Shown here piece by piece: positions 16,141 through 26,054 of a stretch of DNA of 64,000 bases. The stretch comes from Rhodoferax sp. GW822-FHT02A01. Lineage in GTDB: Bacteria > Pseudomonadota > Gammaproteobacteria > Burkholderiales > Burkholderiaceae_C. Each line of letters opens with the position of its first letter. Positions within the stretch are counted from its first letter, which is position 1. The DNA lies in the NCBI RefSeq assembly GCF_038784515.1, contig NZ_CP152376.1, positions 4,836,001-4,900,000 on the forward strand, given 5' to 3'. The notes below the pieces were generated by a model. The model did no database searches and was not told where the DNA came from. It saw only the letters and a program-made list of their open reading frames with translations. The position numbers were made by a program, and so were the translations under genes.

Positions 16141-18387
16141 TTGAGTCAACCTGAAATCCATGTTGCGATGAACAGCCCGATGCCCCTCTCCGATTCCCAG
16201 GTCGCCGACGACGACCTGCTCGAATTCGCGGCCGAATCACCCGATACCGACGACTCTTCCGCACTCCCCCCCTGGCTGGTCCTGATGGTGGACGACGATC
16301 AGGACGTGCACGACACCACCCTGATGAGCATGCGGGGCATGGAGATCGAGGGGCGGTCACTGCAATTTCTGCAGGCGTTTTCGTCCGCACAGGCGCGCGA
16401 ATACCTGGCTAACAACGCGAACATTGCCGCCGTCCTGCTCGACGTGGTGATGGAGTCGGAGGACGCAGGCTTGCGTCTGGTCAAGGCCATACGCAACGAA
16501 TTCGCGCTGGAGTCGGTGCAGATCATTCTGCGTACCGGCCAGCCCGGCTTCGCCCCCGAGATCGAGACGATCCAGAAATACGAGATCAATGACTACCAGA
16601 ACAAGACCGAGCTGTCGCTGGTACGCCTCTACACCAGTCTGACTGGAGCCATACGAACCTACCAGCACCTCAGGGCCATGGAAGAGACGCGCCGCGGACT
16701 GGAAGTGGTGGTCCATTCCAGCGCGGAACTCAGCAAGTCGCGCAACCTGCGGAGCTTTGCGCAGGGTCTGTTGTCCCAGCTCTGTGCCCTGATGAACACG
16801 CGTGCGGATGGACTGGTCTGTGCCAGGCTCAGCCATGCGGCAAACACACAAACCCGCGTTGTGGCGGCTACCGGCGTCTACGCAACACTGCTGGACACTC
16901 CGCTCGGCCAGCTGCCCCCGGGCGAGCCGCGCAAGGTCATCCAGAAAAGCCTGGAATTGGAGGCCAACCTGGTTGGCGCCACGACCACCCTGTATCTGCC
17001 GGCGCCGGGTGACCAGGCGGTGGTGGTCCATGTGGATGCCTGCCCGGCTGGTGCCATCGACCAGCAACTGATACAGGCCTTTTGCTCCAGCATGACCGTG
17101 GGCCTGGAAAACGTGCTGTTGCACGAACGCATGTACAGCCTAGCCTACCAAGACCAACTGCTGGGCGTGGCCAACCGCAACCGTTTTCTGGAGCTGCTGC
17201 AAGACCAAATAGACCAGGTGGGCAACGGAACCGTGGCAGTCATTGATCTGGATGACTTTGCTGGCGACAACGCCATGTTCGGACACGAATTCGGCGATGC
17301 GTTGCTCAAGACCTTTGCCCAGCGTCTGGCAGACACCTTCGGCCCCCAAGTGGGTCTGGCGCGCCTGTCGTCCGACACTTTTGCGCTGGTCGGAAGCGAA
17401 CAGCAGATCACGCCCGAAGTGCTGGCGCTGTGCTCCAGCGCTGTGCTGCAGGTGCTGAACCAGACCGTGACTGTCTCCGCAACCTGCGGACTGGTGCGCA
17501 TCCAAAATGGCAGCAGGAGCGGTGCCGAACTGCTCAAGCAGGCCTATGTCGCACTCAAGCTGGCAAAGACCCAGCACCGCGGCGACAGCATGTACTACAG
17601 CGAAGCCATGGGGACCGACGCCACCGAGCGCAGCACCCTGCTACGGCGCCTGCGTGAAGCATTCGAGTCGGACCGCCTCTTCGTGGTGTACCAGCCCCAG
17701 GTTCTGCTCCGGGATGGCTCCACCATTGGCGCGGAGGCCCTGCTGCGCTGGCGTACCGAGGACGGCAAGTATGTGCCGCCGGACCAATTCATACCGGTGG
17801 CCGAGCAGTCCGGGCTGATGATTTCCATTGGCGAATTTGTTCTGCGCTCGGCCTGCCACCAACTGCGTTCGCTCAACGACCTGGGCTACCCCGACTTCCG
17901 CATGTCGGTCAACGTGTCGCAGGTCCAGTTCCGCGACCCAGCCTTTGTTGCCACTGTCACCCGTGCACTGGCCGATGCGGGCATCTCGCCGCGCAACCTG
18001 GAGCTGGAAATCACGGAATCCATGGCGGCCGAAGAGCTGGACTTTGTGCTCAATGTATTGAGCGAACTCAAGCAACTGGGCGTGACCATTGCCATTGACG
18101 ACTTCGGCACGGGCTACTCGTCGCTCAGCATTCTGGGCCAGTTGCAGCTCGATCGCCTGAAGATCGACAAATCGTTCGTCGACGACCTGTGCGAATCGGC
18201 CGGGGTCGCCAAGTCCATCATCGACATCGCCCGCTCCCTGAAGCTCGAACTGATCGCCGAAGGCGTGGAGACACAGCAGCAGGCAAACGAATTGCTGTCC
18301 ATGGGATGTGCGGAAGCGCAGGGCTATCTTTTTTCCCGCCCCCTGGCTGTAGCCGACCTGCTGAGCTGGCTGCAAAGCCGCACTTGA
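16141..18387 (+). CDS. Response regulator REC-DUF3369-degenerate GGDEF-EAL protein
   Basis: A protein of up to 748 residues. A receiver domain at ~45-165 has acidic pocket VDDDQD and the phosphoacceptor Asp in VLLDVVME, then Thr/Lys positions LRTGQPG and YQNKTEL. A DUF3369 sensor-like region follows (~175-330), then a GGDEF-fold domain (~335-500) whose active-site loop reads SSDTF instead of GG(D/E)EF, so it should not make c-di-GMP. The EAL domain (~505-745) keeps AEALLRW, the ITES Glu, IDDFGTGYSS, IDKSFV and AEGVE, so phosphodiesterase activity is predicted. TTG 16141 is the longest start; ATG 16168 (MNSPMPLSD) is a plausible alternative. No histidine kinase is adjacent. The cupin gene follows 13 bases later. 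Confidence 0.9.
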   Translation: MSQPEIHVAMNSPMPLSDSQVADDDLLEFAAESPDTDDSSALPPWLVLMVDDDQDVHDTTLMSMRGMEIEGRSLQFLQAFSSAQAREYLANNANIAAVLLDVVMESEDAGLRLVKAIRNEFALESVQIILRTGQPGFAPEIETIQKYEINDYQNKTELSLVRLYTSLTGAIRTYQHLRAMEETRRGLEVVVHSSAELSKSRNLRSFAQGLLSQLCALMNTRADGLVCARLSHAANTQTRVVAATGVYATLLDTPLGQLPPGEPRKVIQKSLELEANLVGATTTLYLPAPGDQAVVVHVDACPAGAIDQQLIQAFCSSMTVGLENVLLHERMYSLAYQDQLLGVANRNRFLELLQDQIDQVGNGTVAVIDLDDFAGDNAMFGHEFGDALLKTFAQRLADTFGPQVGLARLSSDTFALVGSEQQITPEVLALCSSAVLQVLNQTVTVSATCGLVRIQNGSRSGAELLKQAYVALKLAKTQHRGDSMYYSEAMGTDATERSTLLRRLREAFESDRLFVVYQPQVLLRDGSTIGAEALLRWRTEDGKYVPPDQFIPVAEQSGLMISIGEFVLRSACHQLRSLNDLGYPDFRMSVNVSQVQFRDPAFVATVTRALADAGISPRNLELEITESMAAEELDFVLNVLSELKQLGVTIAIDDFGTGYSSLSILGQLQLDRLKIDKSFVDDLCESAGVAKSIIDIARSLKLELIAEGVETQQQANELLSMGCAEAQGYLFSRPLAVADLLSWLQSRT

Positions 18388-18400
18388 CTTCCCAACTGCC

Positions 18401-18886
18401 ATGTCCGACACCGTGAACGCCCCCACTGCCATCCGCGCGACCGATGCACCCGCGCGGAGCAAACCCAGCAACTACCCCGAACCGTTTGCATCGCGCATGA
18501 CAGGTCGCGAAAAGCGCGCGCTGGGCGACCTGTTCGGCCTGTCCAACTTCGGTGTGAACCTCACGCGCTTGGCGCCCAATGCCATCTCGGCCCTGCGCCA
18601 TGCGCACAGCAAGCAGGATGAATTCATCTACATCCTGCAGGGCCACCCCACCTTGCTGACCGATGAGGGCGCCACACTGCTGGCGCCGGGCATGTGCGCC
18701 GGCTTCAAGGCGGGAACCGGCAACGGGCACCAGCTGGTCAACGAGACGTCCGAGCCCGTGGTGTACCTGGAGGTTGGCGACCGCACACCCGGGGACCAGG
18801 GCTTTTATCCAGACGACGATCTGCAGGCCGTGATGCAAAACGGCAGCTGGAAGTTTCTGCACAAGGACGGCAAGCCCTACGCCTGA
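18401..18886 (+). CDS. Cupin domain protein
   Basis: A 161-residue single-domain cupin. The metal-binding motif 1 is seen as RHAHSKQDEFIYIL (two His and a Glu) and motif 2 as GTGNGHQLVNET (His), so a mononuclear metal site is likely. The length and DRTPGDQGFYPDDDL tail resemble small cupins annotated as possible sugar-nucleotide or transcription-linked proteins, but I cannot assign a substrate. It starts 13 bases after the EAL protein gene and could be co-transcribed. It converges on the CHAT gene with a 5-base gap. Confidence 0.85.
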   Translation: MSDTVNAPTAIRATDAPARSKPSNYPEPFASRMTGREKRALGDLFGLSNFGVNLTRLAPNAISALRHAHSKQDEFIYILQGHPTLLTDEGATLLAPGMCAGFKAGTGNGHQLVNETSEPVVYLEVGDRTPGDQGFYPDDDLQAVMQNGSWKFLHKDGKPYA

Positions 18887-18891
18887 GTCGC

Positions 18892-21876
18892 TCAGCGTCC
18901 ACCGTCACCCACCAGGGCGTAAGGTGCCCAGAAGGCCGGATGCTGGAACTGGGGCATGGCCATGACCTCGATCATCGCCTGGCGCAGGCTCTCGGCCTTG
19001 CGCTCCTGCGCACTGGCTGCGTAATGCTGCATGGTCCTGCTGGTCAGTTCCTTGGCGCTTTCACTTTCCACCGCCCAGTGCGTGACGAGCAGGCTGCGGC
19101 TGCCGGCATAGAAGAATCCGCGCGCAAGCCCACTGAGCGCCTCATCACCCTTGCCGTCCGCCGCAGCCGTGTTGCACGCCGACAGCACCACCCAGTCCGC
19201 ATTGAGCTTGAGGTTCAGAACCTCATCCAGGCCCAGGAGCGCCGACAAAGGATTGCCGTCACTGGCTCCTGCCGCAGCCAGGGCCAGTGCAGGTTGGGTG
19301 AGGTGAGGCAAGTCTCCGGCCATCAAGCCATGCGTGGCAAATGCCACCACACGCTTGCGCACCAATTCACCGGACGCATTGCTCTGCAATACGCTGGTCT
19401 TGGTTGCCTGCGCGCCCAGGTGCAAGTCGGAAAGCGAATCCGCCCGCAGGGCGCGCGCAATCGACAGCAGTTCGTCGCGGGTTTCCGGCAGCTCGGGTAT
19501 GTCGCCATAGCGCAGGGCACCGGCGGGCGCCTGTTCCAGATCCGACGCGACCGCCGCACGGGTCAAGGTCACATGGCGGGTCGTGGCGGGCTTGGCGGCT
19601 GGGCCTTTGGCGGTGGAAAACTGGGGGTCGCCCCAGGCGATTAGTGCCTCTGCCGCCGGCTTGGAGCGGGCCAGTTTCTGGATCGACAGCCAAGAGCCAA
19701 GGCTGGGCACATGGGTCACCGCATAGCGCCGTATCAGCCAGGGCGCATCAGCTCCGGCTGAAGCCGTGGGCTGGGTCAGCAACAGACCAAACGGAATTTG
19801 CCCCAGGGCGCCGCCGGCCGCAATGACCAGATGCTTCTTGCCGGCAAACGTGGGCTCCAGTGGCTTGAGCAATTGCTGGTAGATCTCGGCGGATGACTTC
19901 GCGTCAAAGGACGTCATGCGGCTGCCCATCTCGGAAAAATCCAGCGTCTTGCGCAGGGACCTGACCTTGGCGGCCAGCGCAGCGCCCTCCCACGGAACCC
20001 GCACCGCCGTATGGCTGCCATCGGCCGCCACGGCCCAGGCATAAACTGCGGCAGCCGTGGGCTGCAACATGATCAATGCTTCATCGGGCGCCAGCGCCTT
20101 GGTGATGTCGTCGGTGGTGGCAGGATTGGGGTGCACCAGCCGGTCGTAATCAGGGAAGCGACGCCGGATTTCCTTCTGCAGGCCCAGCCTGACGGACTCC
20201 AGTGCCGTGATGCGTTCGCGCATCCTGGCCGCCGTCTCCGGCAAGGCGGAGCTGCTGTTTTCGTCTTCACCGGCCAGGTAGTTGCGCAGTGCCTCCATTT
20301 CGTTCTTGGCGTTCTGATCCTGGCGCACCAGGTCATTGAGATTGGGGTCCACGGCCGCCGAGCGCACGGCGGCGTCCGAGATGGCTTCCTGGACCAGCCC
20401 GCCGCGCACCCAGTCCGCCGGGGTCATCGCGTCCATCGCGCCCGCGGACGGGCCTTGAAACATGGCATCCAGGTAGGTGGAAAAAACCAGGTCGCGCACG
20501 TCCTTGCGCACACCCAGGCTCTCGTATTCCAGGTTGTCCGGCAGCATGTAGTCGCGTACCGCGCCCTGCAACAAGGCCGTGGCCTGGGTCTTGTTCTGCG
20601 GAGTGCCCGTGCGCCAGAGCGCCACGCCGCGCAACCCCTGGGCCTGGGCAATGTAGAAGTGGTGTTCCGGGAACCGCCTGCCCACCGAGCCCAGCAGCTC
20701 CGCGAACAAGGTGGCGGCCTCTTCGGTACGCACGCCCGCACCCAGGTACACCAGGCCCCGCTCGAACTGGAGGCGCACCCTTCTTTGCTGTACCGGATCA
20801 TTGCCTGCCGCAGCATCAAGACGATCCAGCTCCTTGAGTGCGGCGTCCCAGCGGCGCTGCCCAATCAGTGCCGCCAGATCGAACTGCGCAACCCACATGC
20901 GGTTGCGATGCAACTGCGGATAGCCCAGGTCTTCAAATACCTTGTCGGCCTTGCGGAAGAATTCTTCGCTGCGTATGAACTGCCGCTGGTTCAAGCTCAG
21001 GCTGCCCGCAAACCTGTTGATGCTGCTCAGGTAGATCGGCGGAAGCTCTTCCTCACGGGACAGCCGGGCAAATTCACGCAGGGAATTTTCCGCCTCGCCA
21101 AAGCGCCGAGCCTCCAGCAGGGTAGCTGTGCGTGTGCCCATGCGGGTACCAAGGGACGCCACAACGATACGGGCACGATTCAGCGCGGCGCCATCGCCGC
21201 TGCTGGGTACGGAGCGCAAGGTGCGCAACGCCTCACGCGCAACATCCACCGCCTCGGTAGCGCTGGCGACGGCCTCCGGCCAGTGACCGTACTTGCGCTG
21301 CAACTGGGCATCCAGCTCCAGCACCGCACTCTCCGTGCGCAGCAGGTATTGCAGCGACAGTGGCTTGGTGTACTTGGCCTTGAGCGCGGGCAGACTGGCG
21401 CGCACCTGCTCGTTGACCTGGCGCGCCTCGTCAAATCGCGAAGCGGCAAACAGCGTGCTTGCCAGCACCTGCCGGTAATAGGCCTTGTCCTGCTCCGTTT
21501 TGGTCAGCTTCAGCACCTCGTGCCGCAAGGGCAACGCTGCACCGAAGTCCCCGCGCGCCTCCAGCAGTCCCGCCAACAGATGCTTGGGCAGAAAACTGTC
21601 CGGCAGGGCCTGGGCCCACTGCTGGTAGACCTTTTCCCGCGCCTCGAATTCGCCCAAACGGTCAGCCGCATTGCGCTTCTTCTGAAAATGTTCAGCCAAC
21701 ACCTCATCGGGCACACCGACGGGCACCGGCTCGGCCAGAACGCCACGCAGGACTTCCCGCTCCTGGGCGTTCACCACCTTGAAGGACGATGCGTAGTCTT
21801 CCTCCTGGGCGTGCAAGGACAGTGCCGCCAGCGCCAGCACGATCACGGTAGCGCGAATCAGCCTGCGCAGAATCAT
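18892..21876 (-). CDS. Exported TPR-CHAT domain protein
   Basis: A 994-residue protein. Residues 1-~24 (ILRRLIRATVIVLALAALS, ending LHAQ) form a Sec signal peptide. Residues ~50-500 are helical repeats of TPR type. The C-terminal ~350 residues are a CHAT domain (caspase HetF-associated with TPRs), with the catalytic pair His849 (FATHGLMAGD) and Cys901 (VLSACNTA). CHAT proteins are caspase-like proteases; known examples include separase relatives and CRISPR-associated Craspase, but most are uncharacterised. ATG 21874-21876 is chosen for its GGAGA site and because it begins the signal peptide. It stands alone, divergent from the mttB-like gene. An envelope or outer-membrane location is inferred. 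Confidence 0.88.
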   Translation of the reverse strand: MILRRLIRATVIVLALAALSLHAQEEDYASSFKVVNAQEREVLRGVLAEPVPVGVPDEVLAEHFQKKRNAADRLGEFEAREKVYQQWAQALPDSFLPKHLLAGLLEARGDFGAALPLRHEVLKLTKTEQDKAYYRQVLASTLFAASRFDEARQVNEQVRASLPALKAKYTKPLSLQYLLRTESAVLELDAQLQRKYGHWPEAVASATEAVDVAREALRTLRSVPSSGDGAALNRARIVVASLGTRMGTRTATLLEARRFGEAENSLREFARLSREEELPPIYLSSINRFAGSLSLNQRQFIRSEEFFRKADKVFEDLGYPQLHRNRMWVAQFDLAALIGQRRWDAALKELDRLDAAAGNDPVQQRRVRLQFERGLVYLGAGVRTEEAATLFAELLGSVGRRFPEHHFYIAQAQGLRGVALWRTGTPQNKTQATALLQGAVRDYMLPDNLEYESLGVRKDVRDLVFSTYLDAMFQGPSAGAMDAMTPADWVRGGLVQEAISDAAVRSAAVDPNLNDLVRQDQNAKNEMEALRNYLAGEDENSSSALPETAARMRERITALESVRLGLQKEIRRRFPDYDRLVHPNPATTDDITKALAPDEALIMLQPTAAAVYAWAVAADGSHTAVRVPWEGAALAAKVRSLRKTLDFSEMGSRMTSFDAKSSAEIYQQLLKPLEPTFAGKKHLVIAAGGALGQIPFGLLLTQPTASAGADAPWLIRRYAVTHVPSLGSWLSIQKLARSKPAAEALIAWGDPQFSTAKGPAAKPATTRHVTLTRAAVASDLEQAPAGALRYGDIPELPETRDELLSIARALRADSLSDLHLGAQATKTSVLQSNASGELVRKRVVAFATHGLMAGDLPHLTQPALALAAAGASDGNPLSALLGLDEVLNLKLNADWVVLSACNTAAADGKGDEALSGLARGFFYAGSRSLLVTHWAVESESAKELTSRTMQHYAASAQERKAESLRQAMIEVMAMPQFQHPAFWAPYALVGDGGR

Positions 21877-22037
21877 CGCTGTATCTCCATCATGGAGCTT
21901 CACGATAGCACGCAAACCGGTGCGCATGACACATTACAAAAACTCATTCGCTCGCTGCAAAAACATCATGTAAATGCTCCGTTTTTTTGACTTGATAATC
22001 TTTTTTGCCGTTTTGCACGTCACTGGAGATTCAAGTC

Positions 22038-23597
22038 ATGTCAGATGAAGTAACAGCTCGCACCGCGTCCCCCAGGCGGCGTGCCGGGCGTGGTAGCGGC
22101 ACCGTCCGTGCGGCCACGTCCACCGTCAAATACCGCTCCCTCAAAAACCGTTTGCCGCCCACGCCGGTGGTCTCTGAAGACGAACTGGAATCCATCCACA
22201 ACGCCTCCCTCACCGTGCTGGAGGAACTGGGCATCGACTTCATGCACCCCGACGCCCGCGCCATCCTCAAGAAGGCCGGTGCCGATGTCAAGGAAGGTTC
22301 GGAGCGGGTGCGCTTCGATCGCAACCTGATCCTGGAAACCATCAAGACCTGCCCCAGCGAATTCACGCTGCATGCACGCAACCCTGAGCGCAATATCCGC
22401 ATTGGCGGCAAGAACCTGGCCTTTGCCCAGGTGGCCAGCCCGCCCAACTGCTCCGACATGCAAGGCGGCCGCCGCGCCGGCAACCAGAAGGACTTCCGCG
22501 ACCTGGTCAAGCTGGCCCAGTGCCACGACATCATCCACTGCACCGGCGGCTACCCGGTGGAGCCCACCGACATCCACGCTTCGGTACGCCATCTGGACTG
22601 CCTGTCCGACATTGCCAAGCTGACCGACAAGGCCTTCCACGTCTACTCGCTGGGCAAGGAACGCAACCAGGATGGCATGGAGATCGCCCGCATTGCGCGC
22701 GGCATCAGCCACGAGCAGTTCGAGGCCGAGCCTTCGCTGTTCACCATCATCAACAGCAACTCGCCGCGCAAGCTCGACACGCCCATGCTGCAAGGCATCA
22801 TGGAGATGTCCTCGCGCAACCAGATCGTGATGCTCACGCCCTTCACCCTGGCCGGTGCCATGGCACCGGTGACCATTGCCGGAGCCCTGGTGCAGCAGAA
22901 TGCCGAGGCCCTGGCCGGCATTGCCTTCACGCAGATGGTGCGCCCCGGCGCACCCGTGGTGTACGGCGGCTTTACCAGCAATGTGGACATGAAGACGGGC
23001 GCTCCCGCATTCGGTACGCCCGAGTACATGAAGGCCGTGCTGGCCGGAGGCCAGCTCTGCCGCAAGTACGGCGTGCCCTACCGCACCTCCAATGTGAATG
23101 CCGCCAACACGGTGGACGCACAGGCCGCGTACGAATCGGTGTTTTCGCTGTGGGCGCTGACGCAGGGTGGCGGCAACTTCATCATGCACTCGGCCGGCTG
23201 GCTCGAGGGCGGCCTGACCGCATCGTTCGAGAAGTTCATCCTCGACTGCGACCTGCTGCAGATGGTGGCCGAATTCCTCACCCCGCTGGATGTGAGCGAA
23301 CCCGCCTTGGCGCTGGACGCCATCCGCGATGTGGAGCCCGGTGGCCACTACTTCGGCACCGCACACACGCTGGAGCGCTTCGAGAACGCGTTCTATTCGC
23401 CCCTGATTTCCGACTGGCGCAATTTCGAGACCTGGCAAGAGGGCGGCAGCCCCACCGCGTACCAAAAGGCCAATGCCATCTGGCAAAAGGAACTGGCCGA
23501 ATACGAGCGTCCGGCCATGGACCCGGCCATTGAAGAAGAACTGGACGCCTTTGTGTCCAGGCGCAAGGCCGAGGGCGGCGCGCCCACCGATTTTTAA
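22038..23597 (+). CDS. MttB-family (trimethylamine methyltransferase-like) methyltransferase, non-pyrrolysine
   Basis: A 519-residue member of the MttB superfamily. The archaeal enzyme uses pyrrolysine (UAG) to demethylate trimethylamine; this gene has no in-frame UAG and belongs to the larger non-pyrrolysine group, which includes glycine betaine methyltransferase MtgB. Family features include GGYPVEPTD, TNNSNSPRKLD-like INSNSPRKLD and the glycine-rich YGGFTSNVDMKTGAPAFGTP. It is the first gene of a cluster with a DMGDH-like flavoprotein and sarcosine oxidase genes, suggesting a quaternary amine such as glycine betaine as substrate (inferred). No corrinoid-binding partner is in the window, so the methyl acceptor is unclear. 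The start ATG 22038 follows GGAG; the upstream region 21928-22030 is A/T-rich and probably holds the promoter. Confidence 0.9.
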   Translation: MSDEVTARTASPRRRAGRGSGTVRAATSTVKYRSLKNRLPPTPVVSEDELESIHNASLTVLEELGIDFMHPDARAILKKAGADVKEGSERVRFDRNLILETIKTCPSEFTLHARNPERNIRIGGKNLAFAQVASPPNCSDMQGGRRAGNQKDFRDLVKLAQCHDIIHCTGGYPVEPTDIHASVRHLDCLSDIAKLTDKAFHVYSLGKERNQDGMEIARIARGISHEQFEAEPSLFTIINSNSPRKLDTPMLQGIMEMSSRNQIVMLTPFTLAGAMAPVTIAGALVQQNAEALAGIAFTQMVRPGAPVVYGGFTSNVDMKTGAPAFGTPEYMKAVLAGGQLCRKYGVPYRTSNVNAANTVDAQAAYESVFSLWALTQGGGNFIMHSAGWLEGGLTASFEKFILDCDLLQMVAEFLTPLDVSEPALALDAIRDVEPGGHYFGTAHTLERFENAFYSPLISDWRNFETWQEGGSPTAYQKANAIWQKELAEYERPAMDPAIEEELDAFVSRRKAEGGAPTDF

Positions 23598-23621
23598 TTT
23601 TGAGTTGAACAAGGATTTGAT

Positions 23622-26051
23622 GTGAAGACAACAGCAAGGGTAGTCATCATTGGCGGCGGCGTAGTGGGCTGCTCGGTTCTGTACCACCTGACCAAAAAGG
23701 GTTGGAGCGACGTGATGCTGATCGAGCGTGACCAGCTCACCAGCGGCTCCACCTGGCACGCAGCCGGCGGCTTCCACACCCTCAACGGCGACCCCAACGT
23801 GGCCATGTTGCAGAGCTACACCGTGAGCCTGTACGAAGAGCTTGAGCGCATCTCCGGCCAGTCCTGCGGCATGCACAAGTCGCCCGGCATCATGCTGGCC
23901 GACACGCCCGAGCGCATGGAGTTCCTGAAGATGACGGTGGCGCGTGGTCGCTACCTGGGCATGGCTACCGAAATCATTTCGGTGAAAGAAGCCAAGGAGT
24001 ACTTCCCTTTCATCGAAGAAAAATACTTCCTGGGCGCCCTGCTCGATCCCAACGAAGGTCACCTGGACCCCAGCGGTACCACCTACGCTTATGCCAAGGC
24101 GGCCCGTCTGGGTGGCGCCACCATCGAAGTACAGACCAAGGTCGAAAGCCTGGAGCAAAAGCCCGATGGCACCTGGCGCGTGATCACCAACAAGGGTGTG
24201 GTGGAGTGCGAACACGTGGTGAACTGCGGCGGCCTGTGGGCCCGTGAAGTGGGCCGCATGGTGGGCATCGAGTTGCCCGTGCTGGCCATGGAGCACATGT
24301 ACCTGGTCACCGACGACATCCCGGAAGTGGAAGCCTTCAACAAGAGCGCTGGCAAGGAAATCGGCCACGTCATCGACTTTGGTGCCGAGAGCTACCTGCG
24401 CCAGGAAGGCAAGGGCATGGTGCTGGGCGTGTATGAGCAAGCTGGTGTGCCCTGGAGCCCCAAGAACACGCCCTGGAGCTTCGGCCAGGAGCTGCTGCAA
24501 CCCGATCTGGACCGCATTGCGCCGTCGCTGGAAATCGCCTTCAAGCATTTCCCCACCCTCGAAAACGCCGGCATCAAGCGCGTCATCAACGGACCCTTCA
24601 CCTTCGCACCCGACGGCAACCCGCTGGTGGGTCCAGTACAGGGCCGCACCAACTTCTGGAGCGCCTGCGGCGTGATGGCCGGCTTCAGCCAGGGCGGCGG
24701 TGTCGGTCTGGCGCTGTCCAACTGGATGGTGGACGGCGACCCCGGTTTCGACATCTGGGGCATGGATGTCGCGCGCTACGGCGACTGGGCCACCCGCACG
24801 TACACCAACGCCAAGGTGCGTGAGAACTACTCGCGCCGCTTCCGTATCCGCTTCCCCAATGAGGAGCTGCCCGCAGCACGTCCGCTGCAAACTACGCCGC
24901 TGTACGACAAGTTCATTGAGCAAGGCGCGGTGATGGGCGACTCCTGGGGCATGGAAACACCGCTGTGGTTTGCACCCAGCAAGGCTGAAGCCCACGACGT
25001 GGTGAGCTTCCACCGCTCCAACGACTTCCCGCACATCAAGGCCGAATGCAAGGCCGTGCGCGAGGCCGTGGGCGTGACCGAGATCGCCAACTTCGCCAAG
25101 TACCAGATCACCGGCCCCGGCGCCGAAGCCTGGTTGCTCAAGGTCATGACCAATACCATGCCCAAGACCGGCCGCCTCATGCTCACGCCCATGCTCAACG
25201 AGAACGGCAAGATCATTGGCGACTTCACCATCGCCAAGGCCGAGGACAACCGCTACATGATGTGGGGCTCCAGCCAGGCCCAGATCTACCATATGCGCTG
25301 GTTCGAGCAGCACCTGCCCAAGGATGGCTCGGTGAAGATCGAACCCTACGGCATGAAGCTGATCGGCCTGTCCATTGCCGGCCCCAAATCGCGCGAACTG
25401 CTGCAACGCCTCACCGACGACGACATGTCCAACGAAGCCTTCAAGTTCATGGACTACCGCGAGATGGAAGTCGCCACCGTGCAGGCCAAGGTCAACCGTG
25501 TGACCTACACCGGCGACCTGGGTTACGAGATCTGGGTGGCACCGGAATACCAGCGCCGCCTGTACGAGAGCATCATGGAAGCAGGCAAGGACCTGGGCAT
25601 CCGCAACTTCGGCATGCGCGCCCTGCTGTGCCTGCGCCTGGAAAAGAACTTCGGCACCTGGTTCCGCGAATTCCGCCCCATCTACGGCCCCTTCGAAGCC
25701 GGCCTGGACCGCTTCATCAAGCTCGACAAGCCCGACTTCATTGGCAAGGCCGCAGCCATCAAGGAAAAGGAAGACGGCCCCAAGCGCACCCGCATCTACA
25801 TGGTGGTGGACGCCGACGACTGCGACGTGATGGGCGACGAGCCGATCTGGGTCGACGGCAAGGTGGTAGGCTGGGTGACCTCCGGCGGCTATGGACATTA
25901 CGTCGACCAGTCGCTGGCCCAAGGTTACATTCCTACCGAACTGGTCAAACCCGATATGCAACTGGAAATTGAAATCCTGGGCGAGCGCCGTAAGGCCCGC
26001 CTGCAAATGGACCCGCCCTTTGACCCTGAAGCCAAGCGCATGAGGATGTAA
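23622..26051 (+). CDS. Dimethylglycine dehydrogenase-like FAD/folate-binding protein
   Basis: An 809-residue flavoprotein. Residues 1-~385 are a DAO-type FAD domain with VVIIGGGVVGCSVLYHL and the STWHAAGG motif, in which His46 is the residue covalently linked to FAD in relatives. Residues ~430-800 form a GcvT-like folate-binding domain with the usual C-terminal barrel. Such enzymes oxidise an N-methyl group and pass the formaldehyde to tetrahydrofolate as 5,10-methylene-THF. GTG 23622 is the start, with AAGGA seven bases before it; an overlapping ATG at 23620 is out of frame and stops at once. It lies 24 bases after the mttB-like gene and 3 bases before soxB. The exact substrate (dimethylglycine, sarcosine or another methylamine) is not decided by sequence. 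Confidence 0.9.
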   Translation: MKTTARVVIIGGGVVGCSVLYHLTKKGWSDVMLIERDQLTSGSTWHAAGGFHTLNGDPNVAMLQSYTVSLYEELERISGQSCGMHKSPGIMLADTPERMEFLKMTVARGRYLGMATEIISVKEAKEYFPFIEEKYFLGALLDPNEGHLDPSGTTYAYAKAARLGGATIEVQTKVESLEQKPDGTWRVITNKGVVECEHVVNCGGLWAREVGRMVGIELPVLAMEHMYLVTDDIPEVEAFNKSAGKEIGHVIDFGAESYLRQEGKGMVLGVYEQAGVPWSPKNTPWSFGQELLQPDLDRIAPSLEIAFKHFPTLENAGIKRVINGPFTFAPDGNPLVGPVQGRTNFWSACGVMAGFSQGGGVGLALSNWMVDGDPGFDIWGMDVARYGDWATRTYTNAKVRENYSRRFRIRFPNEELPAARPLQTTPLYDKFIEQGAVMGDSWGMETPLWFAPSKAEAHDVVSFHRSNDFPHIKAECKAVREAVGVTEIANFAKYQITGPGAEAWLLKVMTNTMPKTGRLMLTPMLNENGKIIGDFTIAKAEDNRYMMWGSSQAQIYHMRWFEQHLPKDGSVKIEPYGMKLIGLSIAGPKSRELLQRLTDDDMSNEAFKFMDYREMEVATVQAKVNRVTYTGDLGYEIWVAPEYQRRLYESIMEAGKDLGIRNFGMRALLCLRLEKNFGTWFREFRPIYGPFEAGLDRFIKLDKPDFIGKAAAIKEKEDGPKRTRIYMVVDADDCDVMGDEPIWVDGKVVGWVTSGGYGHYVDQSLAQGYIPTELVKPDMQLEIEILGERRKARLQMDPPFDPEAKRMRM

Positions 26052-26054
26052 GCC

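Noticed and set aside
16081..16141. Earlier ATG at 16114 as start of the EAL protein
   Set aside because: The frame from that ATG does not join the EAL frame; TTG 16141 or ATG 16168 are the consistent choices.
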